This document shows positions 7,794 to 15,760 of a stretch of 32,727 bases of DNA, one piece after another. A program made the position numbers and the translations under genes. Below the pieces are notes generated by a model. The model was given only the letters and a program-made list of their open reading frames with translations, had not been told where the DNA came from and searched no databases. Numbering within the stretch: the first letter of the stretch is position 1; each line of letters begins with the position of its first letter. Origin of the DNA: Arenimonas sp. GDDSR-1 (lineage in GTDB: Bacteria; Pseudomonadota; Gammaproteobacteria; Xanthomonadales; Xanthomonadaceae); NCBI RefSeq assembly GCF_025980345.1, contig NZ_JAPDUI010000013.1:1-32727 (forward strand), given 5' to 3'.

Positions 7794-8791
7794 CAATCAG
7801 CCTTCTGCAGTGAGTCGCGCAGGCGGCGCAGGCCTTCATCGAAGGACACCTGCGGCACATAACCGAAATCGCGGCGCGCGTTGGAACAATCATACCAATG
7901 CTCGGTCGACAATTGTTCGGCCAGAAACCGGGTCATCGGCGGTTCGCCGTGCACCCGAAACGCCCGCCACAGCAGTTCACAGGCCATGCCGCCCAGATAA
8001 GCCAGCGCAAACGGCACGCTGGACTGCACCCTCGGCGCACCGGCCGCGTCCAGCAGACCGTTGACGATGTCGCGGATCGGCATCGGTTCGCCGTTGGAAA
8101 TGAAATAGGCCTTGCCGGCGCAGGCCGCGCCCGGCTGCAGATGCTCCAGCGCCAAAAGATGCGCCTGCACGACATTATCGATGTAGGTACAGTCCATCCG
8201 GTTTGTGCCATCGCCGATGAAACGCAGACGGCCGGCGCGGGCGCGCTCGGCCAGACGCGGCAGCAGCTGGGTGTCGCCCGGGCCCCAGATCAGCCGGGGC
8301 CGCAAGGCGACCGTTGCGAAATCCGCCGTATTCGCGGACAGCACGGCGCGTTCGGCCAGCATCTTGCTGTGCGGATAATGCGCGGAAAAATGCGTGGCAT
8401 ACGGCGTGTTGTTTTCGTTGCCGCCGCGCACTGGGGTGCGGCCGGCGTGCACCACGCTCGGTGTCGAGGTGTACACGAAGCGGCGGATGCCGGTGGCGCG
8501 CGCTTCGGCCAACAACACAGCGGTGCCGGTGACATTGGTGCGTTCGAAGTCACGCCAGACGCCCCAGCCACTGGCTTTGGCGGCGTTATGCAACACCGCG
8601 TCCACCCCGGCAAGGGCGACGCGCACTTTATCGGCATCATCGAGCGCACCCAGCACCTGGGTCACGCCCAGCGCCGTCAGCGCCTCGGAATGATGCCGCT
8701 GCAGGCTGACCACGGCATGGCCTTGCGCCAGCAGGCCGCGGCACAGGCCCTGGCCGAGAAAACCGCTGCCGCCGGTCACCAGGACTTTCAT
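7793..8791 (-). CDS. oleD: OleD: NADPH-dependent 2-alkyl-3-ketoalkanoic acid reductase
   Basis: This 332-aa extended short-chain dehydrogenase/reductase starts with the NAD(P)-binding motif T-G-G-S-G-F-L-G (residues 6-13) and has the Y-x-x-x-K pair at Y139 and K143. In the ole pathway OleD reduces the beta-keto acid made by OleA to a beta-hydroxy acid. The assignment rests on the fold plus the oleA-oleB-oleC neighbourhood. The ATG at 8791 overlaps the oleC stop (ATGA), and its stop overlaps the ubiJ start. A longer upstream reading frame is open but lacks support. Confidence 0.93.
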   Translation of the reverse strand: MKVLVTGGSGFLGQGLCRGLLAQGHAVVSLQRHHSEALTALGVTQVLGALDDADKVRVALAGVDAVLHNAAKASGWGVWRDFERTNVTGTAVLLAEARATGIRRFVYTSTPSVVHAGRTPVRGGNENNTPYATHFSAHYPHSKMLAERAVLSANTADFATVALRPRLIWGPGDTQLLPRLAERARAGRLRFIGDGTNRMDCTYIDNVVQAHLLALEHLQPGAACAGKAYFISNGEPMPIRDIVNGLLDAAGAPRVQSSVPFALAYLGGMACELLWRAFRVHGEPPMTRFLAEQLSTEHWYDCSNARRDFGYVPQVSFDEGLRRLRDSLQKAD

Positions 8792-10446
8792 GCGCGCTTG
8801 GCCAGGCGTTTGGCCGCCCACAGGGTCAGCTGCTCACGGCCGATCTTGGCGTTGTGCCGGATATCGACCGGAAAGCCCGGATGGAACAGCACGACCTGGA
8901 TCTGCCGCGTGTGCCGATGCTGGCTGGCGATGGTGAGCAGCTCGCTGCACAGCACCGAATCGGTAATGGAGGCGCCGGGTTCGCGCTCGATGCACAGCAC
9001 CGGCTGCTGCGCGCCATGGGCACCGAGCCCGACCAAGGCCGAGCGCTTGACCGCCGGATGCGCATTGAATATCGGCTCGACGTTTTCGGTGCCGAGCAGG
9101 CCTTGCGCGGTCTGCAGGCGCTGCGATTTGCGGCCGCAGAACCACAGGCGGCCCTGTGAATCCTGCCAGGCCAGATCGCCCATGCGGTGTACGACGCGGG
9201 TGCTGCCGTCGGCCAGGGTTTCCCGGATTTTTCCGAGAAGATTGGAGGCCTCGCGGCGGTAGTAACTGTCGGTAGCGCTCGGGCCGGCCACGGTGACTTC
9301 ACCGATTTCGCCCTGCGGCACGCAGCGTCCGTCGTCCCATTCGGGGATGGCGTCGTCGGTGATCGCAATCAGGCGCACGGTATTTTCCGGCACGGGCGTG
9401 CCCACGCAGGTCCCAAAGCCCTGCTCGGTGCCGGAGCGGGTCAACGCCAGCTGCTCGCCGTCGATGACCGCGACCGGCAGGCATTCGGTGGCGCCGTAAG
9501 GCGTCCAGAAGCGCGCCTGCGGATCGCACAGACTGCGGATTTTCTCCACGGTGTCGGCCGGCACCGGCGCACCGGCGGAAATGACGCAGCGCAGTCCGGG
9601 CAAGGCTTTGCCGTGCTTGGCCAGCACCGCCATCAAGGCCGGCGAGCCGAACAATTGCGTCACCCCGAACGTCGTGATGGCATGCCGCAGTTTTTCCGGA
9701 TCGGCGCTGCCCGGCCGGCGCGGATCCATATCGGGAATGATGCTGGTCAACCCCAGGGCCGGATCGAACAGCGCGAACGGCGGAAACGTCGGCAGACTGA
9801 CCCCGCCGGCTTCAACCGCGAACGCCTGCTGCAGCAGACGCACCTGCGCGGTGAAGTGCCGATGCCGGTACAGCACGCCTTTGGGCACCCCGGTGGAACC
9901 CGAGGTAAACAGAATCGCCGCGGCATCCTCGCCGTCAACCTGCGTTAATTCCGCCCGACTGTCACGGCCGAGGGCTTCGATGGCGCTCAGCGTGCGGCCG
10001 CCGAACAGCGCCAGACGGCCATCGGTGACTTTCAAGCGCACGGCCGGCGCCCAGCCCAGCAGCAGCTTCGCGGCCTGAGCCAGCGCAATGCCGATGAACG
10101 CCTGCGGCGCGGCTTCGCGCAGGCATTGCTTGAGCGCGGAGCGCGCGATGCCCGGATCGACCAGCACCGGCACGGCACCGGCCTTGAACAGCGCGAACAT
10201 CACCAGGAAAAATTCAATCGACGGCTTGAGCATGACCACCGCGCGTTGTCCGCGGCCGATGCCGTAAGCCTGAAAACCCAAAGCCAGATGATGGCTGCGC
10301 CGGTCGAGATCGGCATAGCTGATGACGTCATCGTAACGCGCGAAGCCGTCCGGTCCTTTCGTGCCCGGACAGCGGATCGCCGGCCGGTCACCCAACTGTT
10401 CGGCACGCAGGGGCAGGATGTCCGCGATGTTGATCAGCTCGGGCAT
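8788..10446 (-). CDS. oleC: OleC: beta-lactone synthetase (AMP-binding enzyme)
   Basis: This is a 552-aa ANL-superfamily adenylating enzyme. The P-loop F-T-S-G-S-T-G-V-P-K-G is at about residues 180-190 and T-P-Y-G-A-T-E lies in the middle. The D-L-A-W-Q-D segment and the R-K-S-Q-R-L region mark the C-terminal lid. OleC activates the beta-hydroxy acid from OleD with ATP and closes it to a beta-lactone. A strong GGAGG precedes the ATG by 8 nt. It lies 12 nt after oleB and overlaps oleD, as in Xanthomonas-type clusters where OleB and OleC are separate proteins. Confidence 0.94.
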   Translation of the reverse strand: MPELINIADILPLRAEQLGDRPAIRCPGTKGPDGFARYDDVISYADLDRRSHHLALGFQAYGIGRGQRAVVMLKPSIEFFLVMFALFKAGAVPVLVDPGIARSALKQCLREAAPQAFIGIALAQAAKLLLGWAPAVRLKVTDGRLALFGGRTLSAIEALGRDSRAELTQVDGEDAAAILFTSGSTGVPKGVLYRHRHFTAQVRLLQQAFAVEAGGVSLPTFPPFALFDPALGLTSIIPDMDPRRPGSADPEKLRHAITTFGVTQLFGSPALMAVLAKHGKALPGLRCVISAGAPVPADTVEKIRSLCDPQARFWTPYGATECLPVAVIDGEQLALTRSGTEQGFGTCVGTPVPENTVRLIAITDDAIPEWDDGRCVPQGEIGEVTVAGPSATDSYYRREASNLLGKIRETLADGSTRVVHRMGDLAWQDSQGRLWFCGRKSQRLQTAQGLLGTENVEPIFNAHPAVKRSALVGLGAHGAQQPVLCIEREPGASITDSVLCSELLTIASQHRHTRQIQVVLFHPGFPVDIRHNAKIGREQLTLWAAKRLAKRA

Positions 10447-10458
10447 CGCGGTGCCTCC

Positions 10459-11361
10459 TCAGCCGATGGGGTGGCGGTCCAGGAACTGGCGGATGGCCGG
10501 AACCAGATCCTCGTGCTTGTCTTCCAGCACGTAATGGCCGGCATCGCCGTAAATCTTCTGGGTGGCAGAAGGCAGATCCTTGACGAAATGCGCGAGGAAG
10601 TCCTGATCGAACACGAAATCCTGCAGGCCCCAGCCGATGAAGGCCGGACGGTCCCGGTAATGCGGCAGCTGCACTTCGGCCTGCTGCACCAGCGGCCAGG
10701 CGGCATCGCCGGGTTTCAGCGGAATGTCCTGCACGAAGCGGTGCACGGCGCGCCGATTGGTCCAGCTGTCGTACGGTGCCAGCAGGGCTCTGCGGCTGGC
10801 CGGCGGAATGGGCCGCAGCACGCCGAGATCAGCCGCGCCGCGCGCGAAGAAATTGAAACCGCGGATCAGCACCGCGCCCAGCAGCGGAATGCGGCCGAGC
10901 GCGATCTGCCACGGCAGTTTCTTGGTTTTCGGCAACGGGAACGACGCGGTGTTGAGGATGACCAGACGCGCGATGCGCTCCGGATGGCGCAGGGCCCAGG
11001 CGAAACCGACCATGCCGCCCCAGTCGTGCACGGCCAGGGTGATTTTGCGGGTCAGGCCCAGGGAGTCGACCAGACGGTCGAGATCGTCCACGCGCGATTG
11101 CAGCGTGTAAGTGTAGGCACCGTCATCGGGTTTGTCGGAAAGCCCCATGCCGATGTGATCCGGCACGATGCAACGATAACCATCACGCAGGCCGCTTACC
11201 AGATGCCGCCAGTAATAGCTCCAGGACGGATTGCCATGCAGCATCAGCACCGGATCGGCCTCGGCCGGACCTTCGTCGAGGTAACTCAGGCCGATGCCGT
11301 TGCCGCGGTCGAATCGTTTCGGGGTGAACGGATACTCGGGATAGGACGCCAGCTCAGACAC
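10459..11361 (-). CDS. oleB: OleB: beta-lactone decarboxylase (alpha/beta hydrolase)
   Basis: This 300-aa alpha/beta hydrolase resembles haloalkane dehalogenases. The nucleophile elbow V-H-D-W-G-G puts the aspartate at D113. The oxyanion region is L-H-G-N-P-S-W-S-Y-Y-W-R (about 41-52), and the catalytic His is near residue 276 in D-A-G-H-Y-V. In the ole pathway OleB opens the beta-lactone and releases carbon dioxide, leaving a cis-olefin. The start codon is GTG, 3 nt after the oleA stop; no other in-frame start lies near the N-terminus. Confidence 0.93.
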   Translation of the reverse strand: MSELASYPEYPFTPKRFDRGNGIGLSYLDEGPAEADPVLMLHGNPSWSYYWRHLVSGLRDGYRCIVPDHIGMGLSDKPDDGAYTYTLQSRVDDLDRLVDSLGLTRKITLAVHDWGGMVGFAWALRHPERIARLVILNTASFPLPKTKKLPWQIALGRIPLLGAVLIRGFNFFARGAADLGVLRPIPPASRRALLAPYDSWTNRRAVHRFVQDIPLKPGDAAWPLVQQAEVQLPHYRDRPAFIGWGLQDFVFDQDFLAHFVKDLPSATQKIYGDAGHYVLEDKHEDLVPAIRQFLDRHPIG

Positions 11362-11364
11362 GGA

Positions 11365-12381
11365 TTACCACACCACTTCCGCCATCGAGCAGTTCAGACC
11401 GGAGCCGATGCCGAGCAGCGCGATGCGCTGGCCTTTTTTAAGACGGCCCATTTCCTTGAGCTTGCTCAGCACGATCGGCACCGAGGCCGGGCCGATGTTG
11501 CCGTGCTCGGCGAAGATGGTCATCACTTTCTTGGGATCGATGCCGAAGGCCTTGATCATGGCGTCGGTGTGCACGCGGCTGACCTGATGCACCACGAACT
11601 CGTCGATTTCCTCGACCGCCCAGCCCATGGCCAGACGCGCGGCAGCGAAGGTCTTGGCGGCCAGCTTCATGCCTTCGATCAGCAACATGCGGGTGTCGGT
11701 GACCATGCGGTCGAGATTGCCGCGGCACAGGGTGTTCCATTCGGTGGCCGAACGCGACACGCCGCCGCGGTAACGCGGGGCATCCGGGGCCAATTCCACG
11801 CGCGACAGCACCATGGCGGCGGCGCCGCAGCCCAGCGTCAGCGAGGCCAGCTCATTGCGGAACTGTTCTTCGGTCAGATCGGGCGCCTTCATGCGTGCCA
11901 GGGTCTTTTCATACACCATGTTGGCGGTTTCGCCGTCGACGATCAGGGCGTAGTCGATTTCGCCGCGTTCCAGCATGCGGCTGGCCACGTCCATGCCGCT
12001 CAGGAAGGCCAGGCAGGCGTTGGCGATATCGAAGTTCAGGCAGTTGTCGCCCAGGCCCAGATTGCCGGACACGATGCTGGCGGTGGACGGCTCCAGATAA
12101 TCGCGGCTGACCGAGGTGTTGACCAGCAGGCCGACCCGGCTGCGGTCGACGCCGGCATCGAGCAGCGCCTTTTCGGCGGCCATGGTGGCGACATCGGAGG
12201 CCTGCAGATCGCCGTCCCACATGCGCCGGGCCTTGATGCCGGCGATGTCCTGCAGCACATCGGTCTTGATGCCGAGGCGGTCCATGGCCGGTTTCAGTTC
12301 CAGATTGATCTGGTCGGAGGTCAGGGTGACCGGGGCATCGATGTGCGCAAGACCGGCAATGGCGACGTTTTTGAAGAGCAT
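11365..12381 (-). CDS. oleA: OleA: acyl-CoA head-to-head condensing thiolase
   Basis: This 338-aa thiolase-superfamily enzyme resembles FabH. It condenses two fatty acyl-CoA molecules to a beta-keto acid, the first step of long-chain olefin synthesis. The nucleophile C123 lies in A-N-A-C-L-A-F, the glutamate E97 in D-Y-L-E-P-S, and the His/Asn pair in V-V-H-Q-V and H-G-N-I-G-P, 30 residues apart. This matches C143, E117, H285 and N315 of Xanthomonas campestris OleA with an offset of 20. It is the first ole gene, 84 bp after the membrane-protein gene downstream of the ECF sigma factor. Confidence 0.95.
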   Translation of the reverse strand: MLFKNVAIAGLAHIDAPVTLTSDQINLELKPAMDRLGIKTDVLQDIAGIKARRMWDGDLQASDVATMAAEKALLDAGVDRSRVGLLVNTSVSRDYLEPSTASIVSGNLGLGDNCLNFDIANACLAFLSGMDVASRMLERGEIDYALIVDGETANMVYEKTLARMKAPDLTEEQFRNELASLTLGCGAAAMVLSRVELAPDAPRYRGGVSRSATEWNTLCRGNLDRMVTDTRMLLIEGMKLAAKTFAAARLAMGWAVEEIDEFVVHQVSRVHTDAMIKAFGIDPKKVMTIFAEHGNIGPASVPIVLSKLKEMGRLKKGQRIALLGIGSGLNCSMAEVVW

Positions 12382-12432
12382 AGCGATTCCATGAAATGGC
12401 CGGCCGGTGACGGCGGAAGGCCCAAGTCGCTT

Positions 12433-12441
12433 ATTTTGCCA
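12433..12441 (-). promoter_or_regulatory. Possible oleA promoter (extended -10)
   Basis: On the minus strand the 84-bp gap before oleA reads TGG-CAAAAT. This is an extended -10 (TG plus one base, then a 4/6 hexamer), and it lies about 50 bp upstream of the start codon. No good -35 box is seen. If this element is used, the ole genes have their own start in addition to any read-through from the sigma-factor genes. Confidence 0.25.
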
Positions 12442-12465
12442 TATCCGGTGCGGCCGTGCCCCGTT

Positions 12466-12822
12466 TCAGGGCGGCATGCGGCGGCCTCGCCGGGACTGCA
12501 GGACGCCGTCCAGCAGCAAAACCGCGAGCGCTGCGGCTACCGCGGCCATCCAGAACAGGCCATTCGCGGGCAGCACGTGGCGGATGCCGGCAAACGCGGC
12601 CTGCAGGCTGTCCACTGCCGCGGCAAGGCCCAATGGGGCCAGAACCACGCCGAGCAGCAGCCCGGCCGTGAACACCGCGCCCGGTAACAGCCACAGCCAG
12701 GCTCCTGCACCGCGGCGTGATTCGGACTGCCAGGCGGCCAGAACGGCCGGCGGGACCGGGGGCAAGGGCTGGCTGTGGAATGCCTGCTGCAGCAGACGGT
12801 CGAACGGATCAGGCGCGGACAT
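12466..12822 (-). CDS. Small membrane protein downstream of the ECF sigma factor
   Basis: This is a 118-aa protein with a cytoplasmic-type N-terminus of about 42 residues (D-P-F-D-R-L-L-Q-Q-A-F). Two transmembrane segments follow, at about 43-66 and 87-106, then a basic tail (R-R-G-R-R). Its start overlaps the end of the sigma-factor gene by 14 nt. That position, and the short N-terminal region before the membrane helices, fit an anti-sigma or sigma-regulating membrane partner. However, it has no H-x3-C-x2-C zinc motif and no recognisable anti-sigma domain. The function is therefore inferred only from position. Confidence 0.7.
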   Translation of the reverse strand: MSAPDPFDRLLQQAFHSQPLPPVPPAVLAAWQSESRRGAGAWLWLLPGAVFTAGLLLGVVLAPLGLAAAVDSLQAAFAGIRHVLPANGLFWMAAVAAALAVLLLDGVLQSRRGRRMPP

Positions 12823-13399
12823 GGGCGGCCTCCAGATGGGAAAGTGCGGCTTTCAGTCGGTTACGGCCGCGGTTGAGATGGGATTTGACGGTACCTTCCG
12901 GGCAGTCCAGCACGGCGGCGATCTCGGCCACCGCCAGGCCGTCCCGATAATGCAGACCGAGCACGGTGCGCGGCAGGGCCGGCAACTGCTCGATGGCCGC
13001 ATGCAGGACCGCGATCTGTTCGTTTTCGGCATGCGCCGACTGCACATCCTCGCCGGAACCGATGCGCTCGAACGCGGCCTCCGGCTCGAAGTCGTTGGGA
13101 ATGTCGAGCCTTAGCTTGCGTTTCTGCGCCATGCGCAGCGCCACCGTAAACGCAACCCGGGCGATCCACGTACCCAAGGCGCTGTCGCCGCGGTACTGGC
13201 CGAGGCTGCGGTGCACCCGCAGGAACACTTCCTGACTGCAGTCCTCGGCTTCCTGCCGGTGCTGCAACATGCGCCAGGCCATATGCCAGACCAGCTTCTG
13301 GTGGTTCTTGACGATTTCGGCGAACGCACCGGCGTCGCCGCCCAGCGCGCGCTGGGCGAGCGCATGATCCCGCCGCCAGGAGGTATTGCCCTCTTCCAT
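12809..13399 (-). CDS. ECF-type RNA polymerase sigma factor
   Basis: This 196-aa sigma-70-family protein has only regions 2 and 4. Region 2 runs from about residue 27 to 95 (E-A-E-D-C-S-Q-E-V-F-L-R-V-H, then G-T-W-I-A-R-V-A). Region 4 covers about 134-187 (L-P-A-L-P-R-T-V-L, then the helix-turn-helix A-E-I-A-A-V-L-D-C-P-E-G-T-V-K-S-H-L-N-R). Such factors redirect RNA polymerase to a small regulon, often under a membrane anti-sigma factor; the overlapping membrane protein gene is the natural candidate. The ATG at 13399 has only a weak AGG upstream. The divergent partner across a 120-bp region is a PLD-type lipoprotein. Confidence 0.92.
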   Translation of the reverse strand: MEEGNTSWRRDHALAQRALGGDAGAFAEIVKNHQKLVWHMAWRMLQHRQEAEDCSQEVFLRVHRSLGQYRGDSALGTWIARVAFTVALRMAQKRKLRLDIPNDFEPEAAFERIGSGEDVQSAHAENEQIAVLHAAIEQLPALPRTVLGLHYRDGLAVAEIAAVLDCPEGTVKSHLNRGRNRLKAALSHLEAAHVRA

Positions 13400-13404
13400 G
13401 ACCT

Positions 13405-13465
13405 ATTAGATACCAAACACCGCCCGCCGGTTGCAGCCGGCTTTACAATTGCCGGCAAGCTTGCC
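13405..13465. promoter_or_regulatory. Divergent control region: ECF-like promoter and two overlapping palindromes
   Basis: Between the sigma factor and the PLD lipoprotein lie two overlapping perfect palindromes, TTGCCGGCAA (13449-13458) and GGCAAGCTTGCC (13454-13465). They consist of alternating TTGCC and GGCAA half-sites. On the minus strand an AACC element (13432-13429) lies 18 bp before TCTAAT (13410-13405). This resembles an ECF-type promoter and would start transcription almost at the sigma-factor ATG. On the plus strand TTTACA (13442-13447) and AACAAT (13466-13471) form a possible promoter for the lipoprotein. Confidence 0.3.
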
Positions 13466-13519
13466 AACAATAGCCGCATGCGCTGCCGCCGGCGGCGCCC
13501 CGTCCCGCAGGCGAGCGTT

Positions 13520-15316
13520 ATGCCCTTGAATACCCGCTGTTTCCGATCGGCCCTGCTGGCGATGCTCGTTCTGGTGCTTGCCGCCTGCGCCGGCACGCCG
13601 ACGAAACCCGTGGCAATGCCGGCTCAAATCAGCACCGACCTGACGGTCCGCCATTACGATTACCGGACCTGGTACCCGCCGGAAACCATCCCCTTCGACC
13701 CGATTGAAGTCGGCAAAACCCTGCAGTCGCCGATCAACGAGGTCCGCGCCAAGGCCATCGGTCCCGAGTACGGGGATTCGGTGCAGTCGCTGGCGACCAA
13801 GCTGTGGCTGATCGAAAACGCCCGTTATACGGTCGACATGGCCTACTACATCTTCAAGCGCGACCGCGTCGGCTACGCCATGCTCGGCGCGTTGTGCAAT
13901 GCGGTCAAGCGCGGCGTCGACGTGCGTCTGACCATCGACTCCGGCGGATCCATCCACCCCACGCACAGCGAACTGAAGGCCTTGCAGACCTGCTCGGAAG
14001 ACGGCGGCATGCTGCGCGATGCGGCAGGCAATCCGACCGACCGCAAGGCGCGCGCCCAGGTCGTCATCGTCAATGCGATTTCGAAGGTATTCGTGAAGAT
14101 GAACCGGCGTTCGCACGACAAACTGATCGTGGTCGACGGCCTGGTGCCGCAGCATTCGGCGGTGATGACCGGCGGCCGCAATATTTCGGTGGATTACTAC
14201 GGCATCACCGATGACGGCGAGCACGACCCGAGCGCCTACCAGGACATGGAGCTGATGGTGCGCGCCTCGGCGGCCGATGGCGGCACCAGCATCGGCGAGG
14301 CGGCGACCGTGTATTACACGCTGCTGTTCCTGAATCCCGGCAACAAATACCTGCGCGCCTCCGGCACCGGCGCCTCCGCACGCAACCGCAAAGAGCGCGA
14401 CAAGGCGCAGGCCGATCTGGCCTATCTGAAAAACGTTCCGGCCATCCGCGAGGCCTATGCGCGGATGGACAGCTTTGCCGCGGAGGATTTCGTGCCGGCC
14501 AAAGTGCGCATCGGCCATGAACTCGGCAATCTGACCAACAAGAATGTGGTGACCAAGAATCTGGAACACATGGGCACCAACAAGAATTCCATCCGCGACA
14601 TCTTCCGCGAAGAACTGATCCGCGAACGGCCGGACAGCATCCGCATCGTCTCACCCTATTTCTTCTTCGCCAAGTACAAAGGGCGCAACGGGCGAGAAGG
14701 CTTTGACGGCGCCGAAGCCGTCATGAAAATGCTGGAAGACAATCCGCAAAGCGTCTTTGAAATGGTCACCAATTCGGCGTTGACCAGCGACAATTTCATG
14801 GCGCAATCGGTGATCGACATGGACACCGCGCCGCGCCTGCTGCTCACTCCGGAAATGGCCGAGCGCTGGCGCAAAGGCCTGCGCCGCGGCCAGGTCGACC
14901 GCGCGCTGGTGGACAGCCCGGAATGGAAACGCATGGTCGACAACCCGCGCATCCGCATTTATGAAACCGGCCGCGGCGATGCCGTCGAATTCGGCGGCCC
15001 GGTCACCTACGGCAAACTGCATGCCAAATTCATGGTGTTCGACGGTTCCGGCTTCGTCGGCACCGACAACTTCGATTACCGCTCGCGCCTGTTCAACAAC
15101 GAATTCGGTTTTTTCTACAGCAGCGACCCGCTGTCGGCCGAACTCAATGCCGAATTCGACAAGCTGAAAGCGAAATCCTACCTGTGGGGTTCGCCGGAAT
15201 GGCTGGATGCACGCGATAAACTGATGGCGCAGAAGGGCATGAAGGCGGCAACCACCCGCTACCAGCGTTTTCTGTATAAATTTTCACGCAGTACCGGCCT
15301 GATCTGGCTGTTCTGA
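13520..15316 (+). CDS. Phospholipase D-family lipoprotein
   Basis: This is a 598-aa protein. The lipoprotein signal peptide (residues 1-22) ends in L-A-A-C, so the mature protein should be lipid-anchored outside the cytoplasm. Two HKD motifs are intact: H199-x-K201-x4-D206 and H501-x-K503-x4-D508, the second followed by G-T-D-N-F-D-Y-R-S. The fold matches the PLD superfamily (phosphatidyltransferases such as ClsC, and phospholipases). The distance between motifs, about 300 residues, is longer than in cardiolipin synthases. The ATG at 13520 is chosen because the signal peptide begins there. The substrate is probably a phospholipid, but this is not established. Confidence 0.9.
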   Translation: MPLNTRCFRSALLAMLVLVLAACAGTPTKPVAMPAQISTDLTVRHYDYRTWYPPETIPFDPIEVGKTLQSPINEVRAKAIGPEYGDSVQSLATKLWLIENARYTVDMAYYIFKRDRVGYAMLGALCNAVKRGVDVRLTIDSGGSIHPTHSELKALQTCSEDGGMLRDAAGNPTDRKARAQVVIVNAISKVFVKMNRRSHDKLIVVDGLVPQHSAVMTGGRNISVDYYGITDDGEHDPSAYQDMELMVRASAADGGTSIGEAATVYYTLLFLNPGNKYLRASGTGASARNRKERDKAQADLAYLKNVPAIREAYARMDSFAAEDFVPAKVRIGHELGNLTNKNVVTKNLEHMGTNKNSIRDIFREELIRERPDSIRIVSPYFFFAKYKGRNGREGFDGAEAVMKMLEDNPQSVFEMVTNSALTSDNFMAQSVIDMDTAPRLLLTPEMAERWRKGLRRGQVDRALVDSPEWKRMVDNPRIRIYETGRGDAVEFGGPVTYGKLHAKFMVFDGSGFVGTDNFDYRSRLFNNEFGFFYSSDPLSAELNAEFDKLKAKSYLWGSPEWLDARDKLMAQKGMKAATTRYQRFLYKFSRSTGLIWLF

Positions 15317-15340
15317 GATCACGACAGAAGGAAACGTTCC

Positions 15341-15757
15341 ATGCACCCCTCGCTCCGACTGGCCCTGGCTCTGGTCGCCGGTATTGCCGCCGCGCTGTTC
15401 ACCATCATGCTGATTGAAACCGTCGGGCACCGTCTGTATCCGCCGCCGGCGCTGGACTATTCCGATACCGAGGCGCTGCGCGCCTATGTCGCGGGTCTTC
15501 CGATCGGCGCGAAACTGATCGTGCTGTCCGCTTGGCTGGCCGGCACCGTGGATGGCGTGTTCGTCGCCGGCCTGGTCAACCGCGCCCGCTTCGGCCTGTG
15601 CGCCGCAGTCATCGGCGCGCTGGTGCTGGCCGCTACGCTGGCCAATCTGGCGATGATTCCGCACCCGCTGTGGCTGGCGCTCGCCGGCGTGATCGGTATT
15701 CCGCTTTGCGCCTGGATGACGGCACGGCTGCTGCCGCGTCTGCTCAAGACGGCCTGA
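15341..15757 (+). CDS. Four-helix membrane protein of unknown function
   Basis: This 138-aa protein has hydrophobic segments at about 7-27, 56-78, 84-104 and 110-130, and a basic C-terminal end. A polar loop (residues 30-52, H-R-L-Y-P-P-P then S-D-T-E-A-L-R-A-Y) separates the first two helices. No family is recognised. AGAAGGA precedes the ATG. It begins 24 bp after the PLD lipoprotein gene and ends 3 bp before the DUF817 gene, so the three are probably one transcript. Confidence 0.8.
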   Translation: MHPSLRLALALVAGIAAALFTIMLIETVGHRLYPPPALDYSDTEALRAYVAGLPIGAKLIVLSAWLAGTVDGVFVAGLVNRARFGLCAAVIGALVLAATLANLAMIPHPLWLALAGVIGIPLCAWMTARLLPRLLKTA

Positions 15758-15760
15758 GCC

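Noticed and set aside
10126-12687. Very long open frame on the plus strand across the ole genes
   Set aside because: It is antisense to oleA, oleB and oleC, which are unmistakable. The translation is rich in H, Q, R and G without any domain, as expected for a GC-rich shadow frame.
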